DNA of 64,000 bases from JAHIJO01 sp964486075 (GTDB taxonomy: Bacteria > Verrucomicrobiota > Kiritimatiellia > JAAZAB01): positions 9,530 to 73,529 of the forward strand of contig CAZALU010000005.1 in assembly GCA_964486075.1 (NCBI GenBank), given 5' to 3'. Position 1 is the stretch's first letter; the number at the start of each line of letters is the position of its first letter. This document shows, one piece after another, positions 32,422-41,588 of this stretch. Both the position numbers and the translations under genes were made by a program. The notes beneath the pieces were generated by a model, which was given only the letters and a program-made list of their open reading frames with translations, was not told where the DNA came from and did no database searches.

Positions 32422-32569
32422 CCACTGGGTGCGCCAGTGGGTTGTGCCATATTCCGCCGGGCATGACGCGTCCGGTTATCTGATCGCAGATTCTGTGGCT
32501 CAGAATCTCTGATGTGATCGCTTGCCTGCCCGCTGGCAATCTAGTAAAGTGCCGCAAGAGTCGCAATTG

Positions 32570-33220
32570 ATGAAAGATATTGCCGGCCACAAGGACCTGC
32601 TCTGGAACTTGGTGGCGCGGGATCTCAAGATCCGTTACCGGGGTTCCATTCTGGGTTTTCTGTGGACGATCCTGACCCCGCTCTTCATGGCGCTCATTTA
32701 CATTGTCTTCTTGCGCATGCTGGCAGGGCGGAGGGGCGTCGTCCAGCACGAGGAGATCATTATCGGCGTGTTCGCCTGGACGTTCACCGTGCAATGTGTT
32801 AACGCCGGCACGCACTGCATCACCGGTAATTCGTCGTTGGTCAAGAAGGTCTATTTTCCGCGGATTATTCTGCCGCTCTCGGTCTGCGTCTCCGGCCTTG
32901 TCAATTTCCTGTTGATGCTGGCAGTGCAATGGGCGCTGGTGGCCGGCTTGCTGATCATGAAGGGCACATTCCTGGAAGCGGCCACGCTGTGGACGCCGCT
33001 GATGAGCGTTTATCACCTTCTTTTCAATTTTTCGCTGGCCCTGCTGGTGGCATCGGCCAACGTGTATTTTCGCGACACCCAGCACATCGTGAACCTGCTG
33101 TTGAGCGCCTGGTTTTTTATGAGCCCGGTCATGTATCCCCTCTCCCTGGTGGACTCGGTGGCGCGGGCTCACCACCAGCACGCCGAAATACTCCCTCACG
33201 CATCTCATGGCCAGCCATAA
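32570..33220 (+). pseudogene. Truncated ABC-2 polysaccharide exporter permease
   Basis: The product resembles TagG/Wzm-type permeases: an N-terminal cytosolic helix (LLWNLVARDLKIRYRGS), then membrane helices (GFLWTILTPLFMALIYIVFL, the VFAWTFTVQCVNAGTHCITGNSSLVKKVYFPR loop, LSAWFFMSPVMYPLSL). The match stops at VDSVAR near 33165. About 50-60 residues with the last membrane helix are missing, and the partner ATPase gene is absent. Downstream bases belong in another frame to a beta-helix protein, so a rearrangement cut this gene. The remaining ORF reads 29 spurious codons to 33220. A start at 32570 fits the family; the ribosome site is poor. A hairpin (CCACTGG and CCAGTGG arms) sits just upstream at 32422-32440. 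Confidence 0.75.
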
Positions 33221-33266
33221 CCTCGTCGGCAACGACATCGTTTATATCGATACCGGCGTCTATGCG
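33165..33266 (+). pseudogene. N-terminal fragment of a beta-helix surface protein
   Basis: In the frame +1 to the permease, 34 codons read GLTTSTPKYSLTHLMAS, then HNLVGNDIVYIDTGVYA. This is the typical opening of secreted right-handed beta-helix proteins (short repeat of events after a GLT-TPK segment, then VYIDTG-Y). The signal peptide is missing because the junction with the permease removed it, and the match ends abruptly at 33266 where the transposase relic region starts. Confidence 0.6.
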
Positions 33267-33318
33267 ATAGTCTCCTCTTGTTGCTGTTTACACTTCGCAA
33301 TGTTTTCGCCAGCCCGGC

Positions 33319-33871
33319 TTACGCCGCCTTATCGAGCGCAGCTTGTTCCTTTCGTTTTCTTACCAGAATGATTCGGCAGAAGTTGTAGGCCAGCGCTTTT
33401 TCCAACAGTTCCGCACGAACAGCTGCCAACCCCCTCCGGCCCAATTCGCCAAATTCAAATCCGTCTTTTATGGTGAACATCAAAGACTCTACCGGCGCGC
33501 GGACTGCGACGTCAACGAACCTAGAAACCCGCGCACCATCAGAAACACATAAACCGCATAGCCCGGCATTCGTGGACGACCAACCGCAAGATTCAATTCC
33601 TCTGCCAACAGGTTCCGCTCCTTTATATCCAGCTTCGGCAAATCCGCCGTACGGCTTGCAAAATATTTCTGGTCCTCAAGCCGGATTTTCTTCTTTTGCC
33701 GCGCATGAACGTCCAAATCTTTCTCGAACGCCACGACGATTTCCGGCGCTGATTTCGCCAAATCCTCGATTTCATCCAAATAATCGCGACAGTCAGTGTC
33801 CGGAAGCGGTAAAAAAAGGTTGCCAACAATTACTATTTCAGGTAGCTTTCCTTTGTCGCAGATGTTGTCAT
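33319..33871 (-). pseudogene. Degenerate DDE-type transposase
   Basis: A strong AGGAGG site lies 9 bases before an ATG at 33871, but the frame shifts after about 12 codons. The next frame reads LDEIEDLAKSAPEIVVAFEKD and GRPRMPGYAVYVFLMVRGFLGSL (the N-terminal area of a DDE transposase). A second break near 33490 joins to a C-terminal piece, FGELGRRGLAAVRAELLEKA followed by LAYNFCRII, ending at a TAA at 33319. The C-terminal LAYN-RRI pattern is common in IS1182/IS5-type transposases. The catalytic middle is deleted. Inverted repeats could not be identified. It lies between the two halves of a beta-helix gene. Confidence 0.65.
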
Positions 33872-34015
33872 AGTCAAGATCCTCCTATTGTTTATGTGCT
33901 TGACTTATAGCATGTTGCGACACGTTTTGCCAAGAGGATTTAATCGATTTTTAATCAGGAACCATGAATCCGCAGCAGCGGTAAGAGCCCATTCGAAGAC
34001 CTTTTCGAATGGGGT

Positions 34016-34597
34016 CTAGCTAGCGCGGAGTATAACCGAATAGATAACTGCATTTTTGCGAACAACGCCAATTATGCGGTCTACACCTGGGCCTGCAACG
34101 GCAATATCCTGAACAACTCCGTGATCTACGGAACTTATGGAGTGAACATGCCGGACGGCGGCGGGACAGCTTATGTGAGCAACAGTGTTTTGCGAGTCTC
34201 CGGGTCGGGACGCTATGCCTATAACAGGCTTCCCACCAAGTCGGACTATAACACTTTCGTGACGACCAATGCCGCCGGTATCTTTGCGGGGTACATAACC
34301 CTCGCGGCGTTCCAGGCCGCCTATACAAACCTGGAGCAGCACAGTCAGCAGGCCGATCCGCTTTTCGCCGATCCGGCCGGCTACGACTTCCACGAGCTTT
34401 CGGCGATGGGGCGCTGGACGACCAACGGCTGGGTCAAGGATGCCTCTTATTCGCCGGTAATTGACGCCGGCGACACCAACTTTCCCTACATCCTGGAATC
34501 AAAACCCAACGGCCGACGAATCAACTGCGGCGCGTATGGCAACACCCCCGAGGCAAGCCAAAGCCGGTTTTTGGGAAGCCTGATGATGGTGCAGTAG
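34016..34597 (+). pseudogene. C-terminal fragment of a right-handed beta-helix protein
   Basis: About 193 codons without a proper start encode beta-helix turns (YNRIDNCIFANNANYAVYT, CNGNILNNSVIYGTYGVNM, YVSNSVLRVSG) and a tail common to such secreted proteins (QADPLFADPAGYDFHELS, SPVIDAGD, GRRINCGAYGNTPEASQS). The open frame begins abruptly at a worn palindrome (33986-34018). With the piece at 33165-33266 it probably formed one gene, later split by a transposon and deleted in the middle. The longest ORF inside uses a GTG at 34121, but no ribosome site is seen, so expression is doubtful. Confidence 0.65.
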
Positions 34598-35387
34598 GGC
34601 ACGTCCGGGAGGATTGGACTATCTTTTCCGTGCCAGGGGCGGGGTAAACTTGATAAAATTTCAAAGTTGGTAGGGCGCGCTCGCCGAGCGCGCCGAATTC
34701 GATCGCGGACGACGGTTTCCTGCTTCGTCGAAGCACTTCGCAGGGCACGTCGGCGAAACCGCCCTACCTTGGGATAAAATTAACCGGCAGCTGCCGGTCC
34801 TAATTCAATGCTAAGGAATTTCAAAGTTCTGTAGCCGCGACCGTTGGTCGCGGGCCTGGGGAACGAAGACCGACATCAACGATGTCGGCTACAGTAAAAG
34901 TCGCACCCCGATTCGGATCGGGATGCCTAACTCAAAGTATAGGAATTTTCCGCCATAGGCGGATCCGCCTCCGATGAACAAAATTTGGAGACGGCCTGTG
35001 CTGCGCAGCAGCGAATCTTCTTCGCCACGACCTTCCTACGCCCACCGAAACTGGGCTTCGCGAAGGCGGGAGCACGAGCCCTCAAGCCGTTCTGAATCGC
35101 GGGCAGGCAGTGCTACCTGCCCGAAATGCTGCGCACTCGCCCGCAACGCTGGAGCGTAGCGATTGCGGGCTGGGTAATCAAGGAAGGTGAAATAATGTCT
35201 TTCACCGCGGATCACGCGGATGGGCGCGGATACGGGGAGGCAATAGTAGAGGAATTTACAACGACCTGTCGGGTTTTATCTGCGGCCATCAGCGCAACCC
35301 GCCTGCAACACTGTAGTACTGCGGGCAGGTCCGCGGTCCATGTTCCTGATGGGCAAGCCTTAATAATCTGAGCACGAAGGACAAGCA
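34598..35387. repeat. Repeat-rich gap with two bounded palindromic elements
   Basis: Element one, 34669-34768, has inverted ends GGTAGGGCG and CGCCCTACC (the right end carries one extra base) with inner hairpins (GCGCGCTCG and CGAGCGCGC). Element two, 34830-34893, has ends TGTAGCCG and CGGCTACA with GCGACC/GGTCGC and GACATC/GATGTC inner arms. Further palindromes lie at 34950-34975 (GGCGGATCCGCC) and 35100-35175. A stretch near 35205-35235 resembles repeat DNA that often precedes secreted-protein genes. No supported gene is seen. Confidence 0.6.
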
Positions 35388-35492
35388 ATGAATACACGGT
35401 TTCATCTAGCCTTGGCGTTCTGGATGCTGGCGTCCGTTCCCTGCGTCTTTCCCGGGTCATTCGAGCCCCGTCCGTCGGTTGGAATAGGGTGA
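35388..35492 (+). pseudogene. Signal-peptide-like orphan ORF
   Basis: GAAGGA lies 8 bases before an ATG opening 34 codons: MNTRFHLALAFWMLASVPC is a good signal peptide, then VFPGSFEPRPSVGIG and TGA. It looks like the start of a secreted protein whose body was lost, consistent with the decayed surroundings. It could also be a chance ORF. Confidence 0.35.
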
Positions 35493-35834
35493 GCATCGGA
35501 TTGCGCTAATACAAACGTCATAAATATTATGACGTTTTGAAAAGGTAGAGCCGGGTTTATCCCGGCTACATGGGCGGCGTAAAGCTGCCCCTACCAAAAC
35601 ATATCAACACACATATGTCGTTTGTATTGGGTTAATCGGCCACAGGAACCCACCCCCAACCCCTCCAAGGAGGGGAACTTCTTTGTTTCCACTACCTTGT
35701 CTTCAAGTCAGCCTCGGAATAATCCTGCCGGCATGTTGCTAAACGGCAATTCGCATTATGGCCTTCAGCCGCGACGCAAGGTCGCGGGGGTCTAAAGGCT
35801 ATAATTAGAATAGCTGGTTGCTAAAGGCAACGGC
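35493..35834. repeat. Gap with family A half-copy and family B element
   Basis: Bases 35644-35680 carry the left half of family A (GGAACCCACCC, CCCCTCCAAGGAGGGG). Bases 35745-35816 are a family B element: edge GCAATTCGCATTATGGC, inner hairpin CGCGACG-CAAGGTCGCG, closing GCTATAATTAGAATAGCTG. The same inner hairpin occurs inverted at 52123-52141. Confidence 0.65.
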
Positions 35835-35870
35835 TTGACGAATCCCCCTTGGTGGCTTATCTTGACAGCC

Positions 35871-37031
35871 ATGGACATGGGGGCCAGACCGTCGTTAAAA
35901 TCCATCCTGGTCGTTGCCGGGGAAGTTTCTGGCGATATGCATGCCGCGGCGTTGGTCCGGGCCCTGCACGCCCGTCGACCGGATATCGAGGTGTTCGGCA
36001 TCGGCGGCGACGAGCTGCGGGCCGCCGGCATGGAAATCCTGGCGGACGCCTCCGATATGGCGGTCTTGGGCCTTACAGACGTTCTCTTGAAATACCGATT
36101 TTTCAGGAAAACATTCCACGATCTGTTGGTGGTGGCGCGGGAACGCCGGCCGGACGCGGTCCTGCTGGTTGATTACCCGGGATTCAACCTCCGCTTCGCG
36201 GCTCAGGCCCATGCCCTGGGGCTAAAGGTAATTTATTACATCTGCCCGCAGGTCTGGGCCTGGAACCGCGCACGGGCACCGCGCATGGCGCGGATCGTGG
36301 ACCGGCTGATCTCCATTTTTCCGTTTGAAGCCGATGTGTTTCGGGGTACGGGCTTGCCCGTGAATTTTGTCGGCCACCCGCTGGTGACAGGGGCCCGCCT
36401 GGCTTTGACCGAGCCGCTGGTCGAATTGCCATGGCAGGGCGGAGAGCCGCGCGTTGCCATACTGCCCGGAAGCCGCTATCATGAGGTTCAACGTATTTTA
36501 CCGGCCATGTGGTCGGCGGCGGCCTTGCTGGAGCGCCAATTCCCAGGGGCCGGATTCATCGTGGCAGCGCCCTCGGAACAGGTAGCGCAGTGGGTGCGGG
36601 AGACGCAGGCCGGGCTGCGCGACGGGCCCAGCCGCTGGACGCTGCTGGCCGGGCAAACTCGCCAGGTGCTACGCCAGGCGCGGGGCGCCATGGTGACCTC
36701 GGGCACGGCGACGATCGATGCGGCGCTGATGCGCTGTCCAATGGTCGTTGTATATAAAACGTCCTGGATAACCTACGGACTCGGTCGGCTTGTAATTCGA
36801 GTGCCGTTCCTGGGCATGGTCAATATCGTGGCGGGGGAGGCGCTCTGCCCGGAATTCATCCAGCACCGGGCAACACCGCACGCGCTGGCTGCGGGTCTGG
36901 CGCCGATGCTGATTGAAGGAACGGCCCGCGCGAATATGTTAGCCGGACTGGACCGGGTGATCAGGGCCTTGGGCGAGCCCGGCGCCGAGGAACGCGCCGC
37001 CGAGGTGGTCCTGGCGGAGCTGGACGAATAA
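35871..37031 (+). CDS. lpxB: Lipid-A-disaccharide synthase
   Basis: LpxB joins UDP-diacylglucosamine and lipid X to form the lipid A disaccharide at the inner face of the cytoplasmic membrane. The 386 aa length fits. Family marks are LVVAGEVSGDMHAAALVRAL (N-terminal), GIGGDELRAAGME, LVDYPGFNLRFA, YYICPQVWAWNRARA, FEADVF, NFVGHPL and LPGSRYHEVQRILP. The ATG at 35871 gives the usual N-terminus; a TTG at 35835 behind AAAGG would add 12 residues and cannot be excluded. Other lpx genes are not in this window. A family 2 glycosyltransferase follows after 39 bases, probably in the same operon, so it may act on lipopolysaccharide. Confidence 0.95.
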   Translation: MDMGARPSLKSILVVAGEVSGDMHAAALVRALHARRPDIEVFGIGGDELRAAGMEILADASDMAVLGLTDVLLKYRFFRKTFHDLLVVARERRPDAVLLVDYPGFNLRFAAQAHALGLKVIYYICPQVWAWNRARAPRMARIVDRLISIFPFEADVFRGTGLPVNFVGHPLVTGARLALTEPLVELPWQGGEPRVAILPGSRYHEVQRILPAMWSAAALLERQFPGAGFIVAAPSEQVAQWVRETQAGLRDGPSRWTLLAGQTRQVLRQARGAMVTSGTATIDAALMRCPMVVVYKTSWITYGLGRLVIRVPFLGMVNIVAGEALCPEFIQHRATPHALAAGLAPMLIEGTARANMLAGLDRVIRALGEPGAEERAAEVVLAELDE

Positions 37032-37070
37032 GGCGCAGTTCGTAATATTGTTGAGTAGCGTAGCGCATCC

Positions 37071-37883
37071 ATGAAAACCAGCGTCATCATCACGGTGTAT
37101 GACCGGCCGGCAATGCTGATCGCCTGCCTGCGGGCCTTAGCCCTGCAGTCAGCCCGGCCCGACGAAGCAGTCGTGTCCGACGACGGCTCCAATCCGGCGT
37201 CCGTTCGGCGCATGCAGACCGTCTTCGGCGAGATGCCGTTCCCGGTGCGCTATGTGCGCCAGGATGACCAGGGCTACCGTCTGGCCGCCGCCCGCAACAA
37301 CGCGATCCGCGCATCGAGCGGGGAATACCTGGTCTCGCTGGATTGCGACGTGCTGCTCATGCCGGACGCCTTGGCAATCCATCTCCGGCACGCCCGGCGT
37401 GGCGTATTCCTGGCCGCGAACCGCGCCTGGGTCGGCGAGAAACAAACCCGCGCCTTGTTCAATAAGGAATTATCGCCATGCTTGCTTGATAGCATATGGG
37501 CCGGTGCCGAGCGTCGTCATCTCCGACCAACGCACCGTCAATTCATGCGGAACCTGTTTTTGAGAAAGATCGGCCTGGCCCGTCGGCACAAGCCCAAGAT
37601 TCTCGGCTGTCATTTTTCCCTGTTCCGCGAGGATATCGAGCACGTCAACGGCTTTGACGAACATTATGTCGGCTGGGGCCTGGAAGACGACGATTTCACC
37701 CTGCGCCTGCACCTGGCCGGGATTCGCGGGCAATCCCTCATCAAGGAAGCCCGCGCGTTACATCTCTGGCATCCGCCGGCCGGCCCGCAGTCCAAGAGCC
37801 CCCCGGCCGGCCCGAACTGGAAGTATTTCAACCGCCTGAATATTCCCGCGTATTGTGTTCAAGGACTGACCAAAAACATTTGA
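37071..37883 (+). CDS. Family 2 glycosyltransferase
   Basis: The 270 aa protein has the GT-A fold pattern of GT2: SVIITVYDRP (N-terminal strand), AVVSDDGSNP (nucleotide-binding Asp), RLAAARNNAIRASSGEYLVSLDCDVLLMP (the metal-binding D-x-D region reads DCD, about 94-97). The C-terminal part, FREDIEHVNGFDEHYVGWGLEDDDFTLRL, is the galactosyltransferase-type acceptor segment. No membrane helix is present, so it probably acts at the inner membrane face on lipopolysaccharide or another glycan. It follows lpxB by 39 bases. Donor and acceptor cannot be told from sequence. Confidence 0.85.
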   Translation: MKTSVIITVYDRPAMLIACLRALALQSARPDEAVVSDDGSNPASVRRMQTVFGEMPFPVRYVRQDDQGYRLAAARNNAIRASSGEYLVSLDCDVLLMPDALAIHLRHARRGVFLAANRAWVGEKQTRALFNKELSPCLLDSIWAGAERRHLRPTHRQFMRNLFLRKIGLARRHKPKILGCHFSLFREDIEHVNGFDEHYVGWGLEDDDFTLRLHLAGIRGQSLIKEARALHLWHPPAGPQSKSPPAGPNWKYFNRLNIPAYCVQGLTKNI

Positions 37884-37887
37884 AGAT

Positions 37888-37980
37888 TGGGCATGACCGG
37901 GCAGGATATCTTCGTAGACGCGGCGTCCTCGCCGCGTCGACATGCAAAGGCGCCCATGTTAAGCCATAATGCGAATCGTT
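37888..37980 (+). repeat. Family B palindromic repeat
   Basis: It begins GGGCATGACCGGGC, has an inner hairpin with GACGCGGCG and CGCCGCGTC arms, then CCCATGTTAAGCCATAATGC and GAATCG. The inverse copy at 62183-62285 matches over nearly all its length. It fills the gap between the glycosyltransferase and gspE. Confidence 0.75.
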
Positions 37981-38034
37981 GGTTCCAGAGCCCTATCCTT
38001 GACATCGCCGCCCGGGCAATGTTACATTATTTGA

Positions 38035-39759
38035 ATGGAATCGGCACCACAATCCGCACCATCCGCAACCGGCACCCGCCTGGCCGCTCTGTTGAAACAG
38101 ACCGGTCTCTTCGGCGAGGAACAGGTGGCTCGTCTTTTGGAACATAAGGCCGAGGACGGACCATCCATCACCCGCCGCGTGGTGGATGACAAGCTGGCGG
38201 ACGAAGAATCCTTCCTGGCGGCCATCGGCAAGGTCCTGGGCTATCCTTTCATGCGTCTCAACGAGGCCTCGGTCGAGGAGGGGGTCTTGGAACGGTTGCC
38301 GGCCAAAGTAGTATTCCAATACAACGTGGTGCCGCTGGCCCTCGAAAAAGGTTGTTTGCGGGTGGCGACCAACGATCCTTTCAATCCGGGCTTACTGGAT
38401 GCCTTACGGCTGGTGTCCGGGATGCGGGTGCGTCTCACGCTCAGCTCTTCCTCCGATATCGCCAAGGCCATCAACCGGTTTTATGGCGTGGGCGCGGACA
38501 CAGTTGAACGCCTGATCCAGGACAACCGGATCGAGGTGCAACCCGAGGAAGCGTTGGCCAAGGTGGATCTCAGCGACCTGGACCATGAAGCCTCAATCGT
38601 AAAATTCGTTAACCAGGTGATCTGGGAAGCCTACAAGGACCGCGCAACCGATATTCATTTCGAGCCCATGGAGGATGCGTTGCGTATCCGCTACCGGGTG
38701 GACGGCGTCCTGCACCAGACATCCATGCCCTCCCAACTCAAGCGCTTCCAAGCCGCCATCCTTTCGCGCATCAAAGTCATGGCCAACATGGACATCGCTG
38801 AAAAACGCCTGCCGCAGGACGGTCGCATCGGCCTGGCGATCCGTGGCGAGAATCTGGATATCCGCGTATCGACCATTCCCACGGTTTACGGGGAAAGCGT
38901 CAGCCTCCGGCTGTTGACACGGAACAGCGGCATCCTGAGCCTGGATGGCGTGGGCATGGCGCCGAAGGACGACGCGATCATCCGTAAGCTGATCCGCCGG
39001 CCGCACGGCATTTTGCTGGTCACCGGGCCAACCGGCTCAGGCAAATCAACCACCCTCTATGCCTGGCTGCACACCATCAATTCCATCGAAAAACGGATAA
39101 TCACCATTGAAGATCCGATCGAATACGAAATGTCGGGCATAAACCAGATCCACGTGCGGTCGGAGATCGGGCTGACCTTTGCCACGGGTTTGCGGCACAT
39201 TCTGCGGCAGGATCCCAACGTGATCATGGTGGGGGAAATCCGCGATTTTGAAACCGCGGAAATCGCCATCCGTGCCTCGCTGACCGGACATCTGGTGTTC
39301 AGCACCCTGCATACCAACGATGCGCCCGGCGCCATTACCCGGCTGATCGACATGGGCGTCGAACCATTCCTGGTGGCGTCGTCGGTAGAAGCGATTGTAG
39401 CCCAGCGCCTGGTGCGTGTCCTCTGCGACACTTGCAAGCGTCCGCAAAAACTTGATCGACCTTTTCTGGAGGGCATTCATTTCCCCGTCGAGGAATTAAA
39501 CGGGCAGTCCATTTACGAATCGGTCGGATGCGAACATTGCCGGCATACCGGATTTCTGGGGCGGTCCGGAATTTTCGAGGTCCTGAACGTCTCCGACACC
39601 ATTCGCCCCATGATCATTGCCCGGGACTCCGCCAATGCCATCAAGCAGAAGGGCATCTCCGAGGGCATGCGCACCCTGCGCGACGACGGCTGGGCTAAGA
39701 CGCTCAAAGGCAAGACGACCGTTGAAGAAGTGTTGCGGGTGTCCGAGGAGGACGAATAA
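38035..39759 (+). CDS. gspE: Type II secretion ATPase GspE
   Basis: GspE is the cytoplasmic hexameric ATPase that powers pseudopilus assembly. The 574 aa protein starts with an N-terminal T2SSE/MshEN domain (LLKQTGLFGEEQVARLLEHK, about 20-130). The ATPase core has Walker A GPTGSGKST near 331, the Asp box TIEDPIEYEM near 358, the Walker B region QDPNVIMVGEIRD near 395 and a His box HTNDAPGAITRL near 424. A tetracysteine zinc motif CDTC...CEHC is near 463-502. It leads a ten-gene operon. It could also be called PilB-like, but the following gspF-G-H-I-J-K genes support type II secretion. Confidence 0.93.
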   Translation: MESAPQSAPSATGTRLAALLKQTGLFGEEQVARLLEHKAEDGPSITRRVVDDKLADEESFLAAIGKVLGYPFMRLNEASVEEGVLERLPAKVVFQYNVVPLALEKGCLRVATNDPFNPGLLDALRLVSGMRVRLTLSSSSDIAKAINRFYGVGADTVERLIQDNRIEVQPEEALAKVDLSDLDHEASIVKFVNQVIWEAYKDRATDIHFEPMEDALRIRYRVDGVLHQTSMPSQLKRFQAAILSRIKVMANMDIAEKRLPQDGRIGLAIRGENLDIRVSTIPTVYGESVSLRLLTRNSGILSLDGVGMAPKDDAIIRKLIRRPHGILLVTGPTGSGKSTTLYAWLHTINSIEKRIITIEDPIEYEMSGINQIHVRSEIGLTFATGLRHILRQDPNVIMVGEIRDFETAEIAIRASLTGHLVFSTLHTNDAPGAITRLIDMGVEPFLVASSVEAIVAQRLVRVLCDTCKRPQKLDRPFLEGIHFPVEELNGQSIYESVGCEHCRHTGFLGRSGIFEVLNVSDTIRPMIIARDSANAIKQKGISEGMRTLRDDGWAKTLKGKTTVEEVLRVSEEDE

Positions 39760-39800
39760 TCAATTTTTAGTCGGGCTAAAAATTTATTGGATAAGACACC

Positions 39801-41048
39801 ATGGCCATTTTTACCTATACCGCCCGCGCGCGGACGGGAGCCAAAACCTCGGGAACCGTGGAGGCCCCAGACCGACGAACGGCCCTGTTCCGGGTCGAGC
39901 GCCTTGGGTGCGTGCCAATCGCGGTGACCGAGCAGAGCGCCGGCACAATCCCGGCCGTGAATACCGGATTTTCCTGGATGGACCGGCTGGTCCGCCGACC
40001 CCGTCGCCTGAAAATGAGCTCCCGTGATCTACTGCTTTTTACCGGTGAACTCAGCGACCTGCTGGCCTCCGGCATGAAGCTGAGCAATGCGCTGAATGCC
40101 CTGTCCCATCGCCGGACCAATTCGGCTGGCGATGAGATCATCAAAATCGTCCGGGACGAGATCATCCAGGGCAAAAGCCTCTCGGACGCCCTGGCGCTAT
40201 TCAAGGAAACATTTCCGCCCCTGTACACCAGCCTGATCCGCTCGGGCGAGGCCGGCGGGAACCAGCCGGAAGTCCTACAGCAGATCGTCAGACATTACGA
40301 GCGCCTCCAGGAAGTTAAGGAAAAGGTCGTCATGGCCTTGGTCTATCCCTGCATCGTGATGGTGGTCGGCATAGGAACCCTGATTTTTGCCATGGTCTTT
40401 GTGATCCCGAAATTTGCGGATATGTTCAAGGAGCTGGGCAGCACCCTGCCGCTGATGACACGCATCCTCATGGCCATCAGCACCGGCCTGGTCCAGTATG
40501 GATGGCTGCTGGCCATCGGCCTGACGATACTGGGGCTCGTCTTCAAGCGCTATCTCCAAACCGAGCCCGGGCGTGTCTGGTGGCACGGCTTGCAGCTGAA
40601 AACACCTTTGATCCGTGATATCATCATGGCCAATTCTTTTACCCAGTTTGCCCGCACGCTGGGCATGCTGATCTCCAACGGGGTTCCCGTCCTGGACGCT
40701 TTAAGCATCGGGGAACGAACCGTTCAGAACCTGGTTATTGCCCGGGAAATTCGGAATGCCAGGGACCGGGTAACCGACGGCACGACGATTTCCGGTCCGC
40801 TGGCGGCGGGTAAAATCTTTCCACCCATGCTGACGGACATGCTGGCGATCGGGGAGGAGACCGGCGACATGAGCGGGGCGCTGGCACATATCGCGCGCCG
40901 CTACGAGGCGATACTGGACCGCAGCGTGAAGATATTCACAACAGTCCTGGAACCGCTCATGATGGTGGTCATGGCCGTGATCGTGGGGTTTGTGGTCATC
41001 AGCATTTTGATGGCAGTTTTCAGTCTAACCAACGGACTGGGTGTATGA
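39801..41048 (+). CDS. gspF: Type II secretion inner-membrane protein GspF
   Basis: GspF is the polytopic platform protein that couples GspE to the pseudopilus. The 415 aa length is typical. Two cytoplasmic T2SSF domains (about 70-190 and 270-395) each precede a membrane segment; helices are seen at about 173-195 (VMALVYPCIVMVVGIGTLIFAMVF), 225-245 and 383-408. The hallmarks LLLFTGELSDLLASGMKLSNAL and FTQFARTLGMLISNGVPVLDAL mark the two repeats. It starts 41 bases after gspE. Confidence 0.95.
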   Translation: MAIFTYTARARTGAKTSGTVEAPDRRTALFRVERLGCVPIAVTEQSAGTIPAVNTGFSWMDRLVRRPRRLKMSSRDLLLFTGELSDLLASGMKLSNALNALSHRRTNSAGDEIIKIVRDEIIQGKSLSDALALFKETFPPLYTSLIRSGEAGGNQPEVLQQIVRHYERLQEVKEKVVMALVYPCIVMVVGIGTLIFAMVFVIPKFADMFKELGSTLPLMTRILMAISTGLVQYGWLLAIGLTILGLVFKRYLQTEPGRVWWHGLQLKTPLIRDIIMANSFTQFARTLGMLISNGVPVLDALSIGERTVQNLVIAREIRNARDRVTDGTTISGPLAAGKIFPPMLTDMLAIGEETGDMSGALAHIARRYEAILDRSVKIFTTVLEPLMMVVMAVIVGFVVISILMAVFSLTNGLGV

Positions 41049-41074
41049 AGTGAAACATAGAAAGGAAATTTGCC

Positions 41075-41497
41075 ATGTATCGAAAAACAGATTCGGCTTT
41101 GCAGGCCAACACCACCATTAATGGGCCGGCGGGTTTCACGTTGATCGAGGTGATGCTGGTGGTGGTCATCATCGGGATCCTCGCCGCCATCATCCTTCCG
41201 AACTTGGGGGGCAAGACAAAACAGGCCCAGGTGGCGGCAACCAAGGCCAGCATCGCCGGCATCAGCCTGGCGATCGATAATTACGAGGTGGATAACGGCT
41301 ATTACCCCCCGTCGCTCCAGTCGCTTATCACTAAAGGCTCTGAGTTGCACTGGAATGGACCTTATCTTAAAAAAACGGTCATGCCCCTCGATGATTGGGG
41401 CAAGCAATTCGATTACTCGGCCAAAGAGAACGGTTATGATCTTAGATCAGCCGGCCCGAACGGCGTGGTGGGCGATGCTGATGATTTGACGAACTGA
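41075..41497 (+). CDS. gspG: Major pseudopilin GspG
   Basis: GspG is the main subunit of the type II pseudopilus. The 140 aa precursor has a leader ending in Gly before FTLIEVMLVVVIIGILAAI (about residues 24-42), the prepilin peptidase site with the conserved Glu at +5. The C-terminal part, DNYEVDNGYYPPSLQSL and DDWGKQFDYSAKENGYDLRSAGPNG, is diagnostic for GspG, including the calcium-site Asp-rich tail. AGAAAGGAAA precedes the ATG. It lies 26 bases after gspF. Confidence 0.95.
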   Translation: MYRKTDSALQANTTINGPAGFTLIEVMLVVVIIGILAAIILPNLGGKTKQAQVAATKASIAGISLAIDNYEVDNGYYPPSLQSLITKGSELHWNGPYLKKTVMPLDDWGKQFDYSAKENGYDLRSAGPNGVVGDADDLTN

Positions 41498-41588
41498 TAA
41501 GCATTGCGAGACCCGGCAAACAGTCGATGCGTCGGGCGTCGGCTCGCGGAATGGAATGCGATGAACGACGCCGACGCGCGGTCATACC

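Noticed and set aside
32348..33238. 296-codon minus-strand frame
   Set aside because: Antisense to the ABC permease; composition is Gln/His/Arg-rich without motif.
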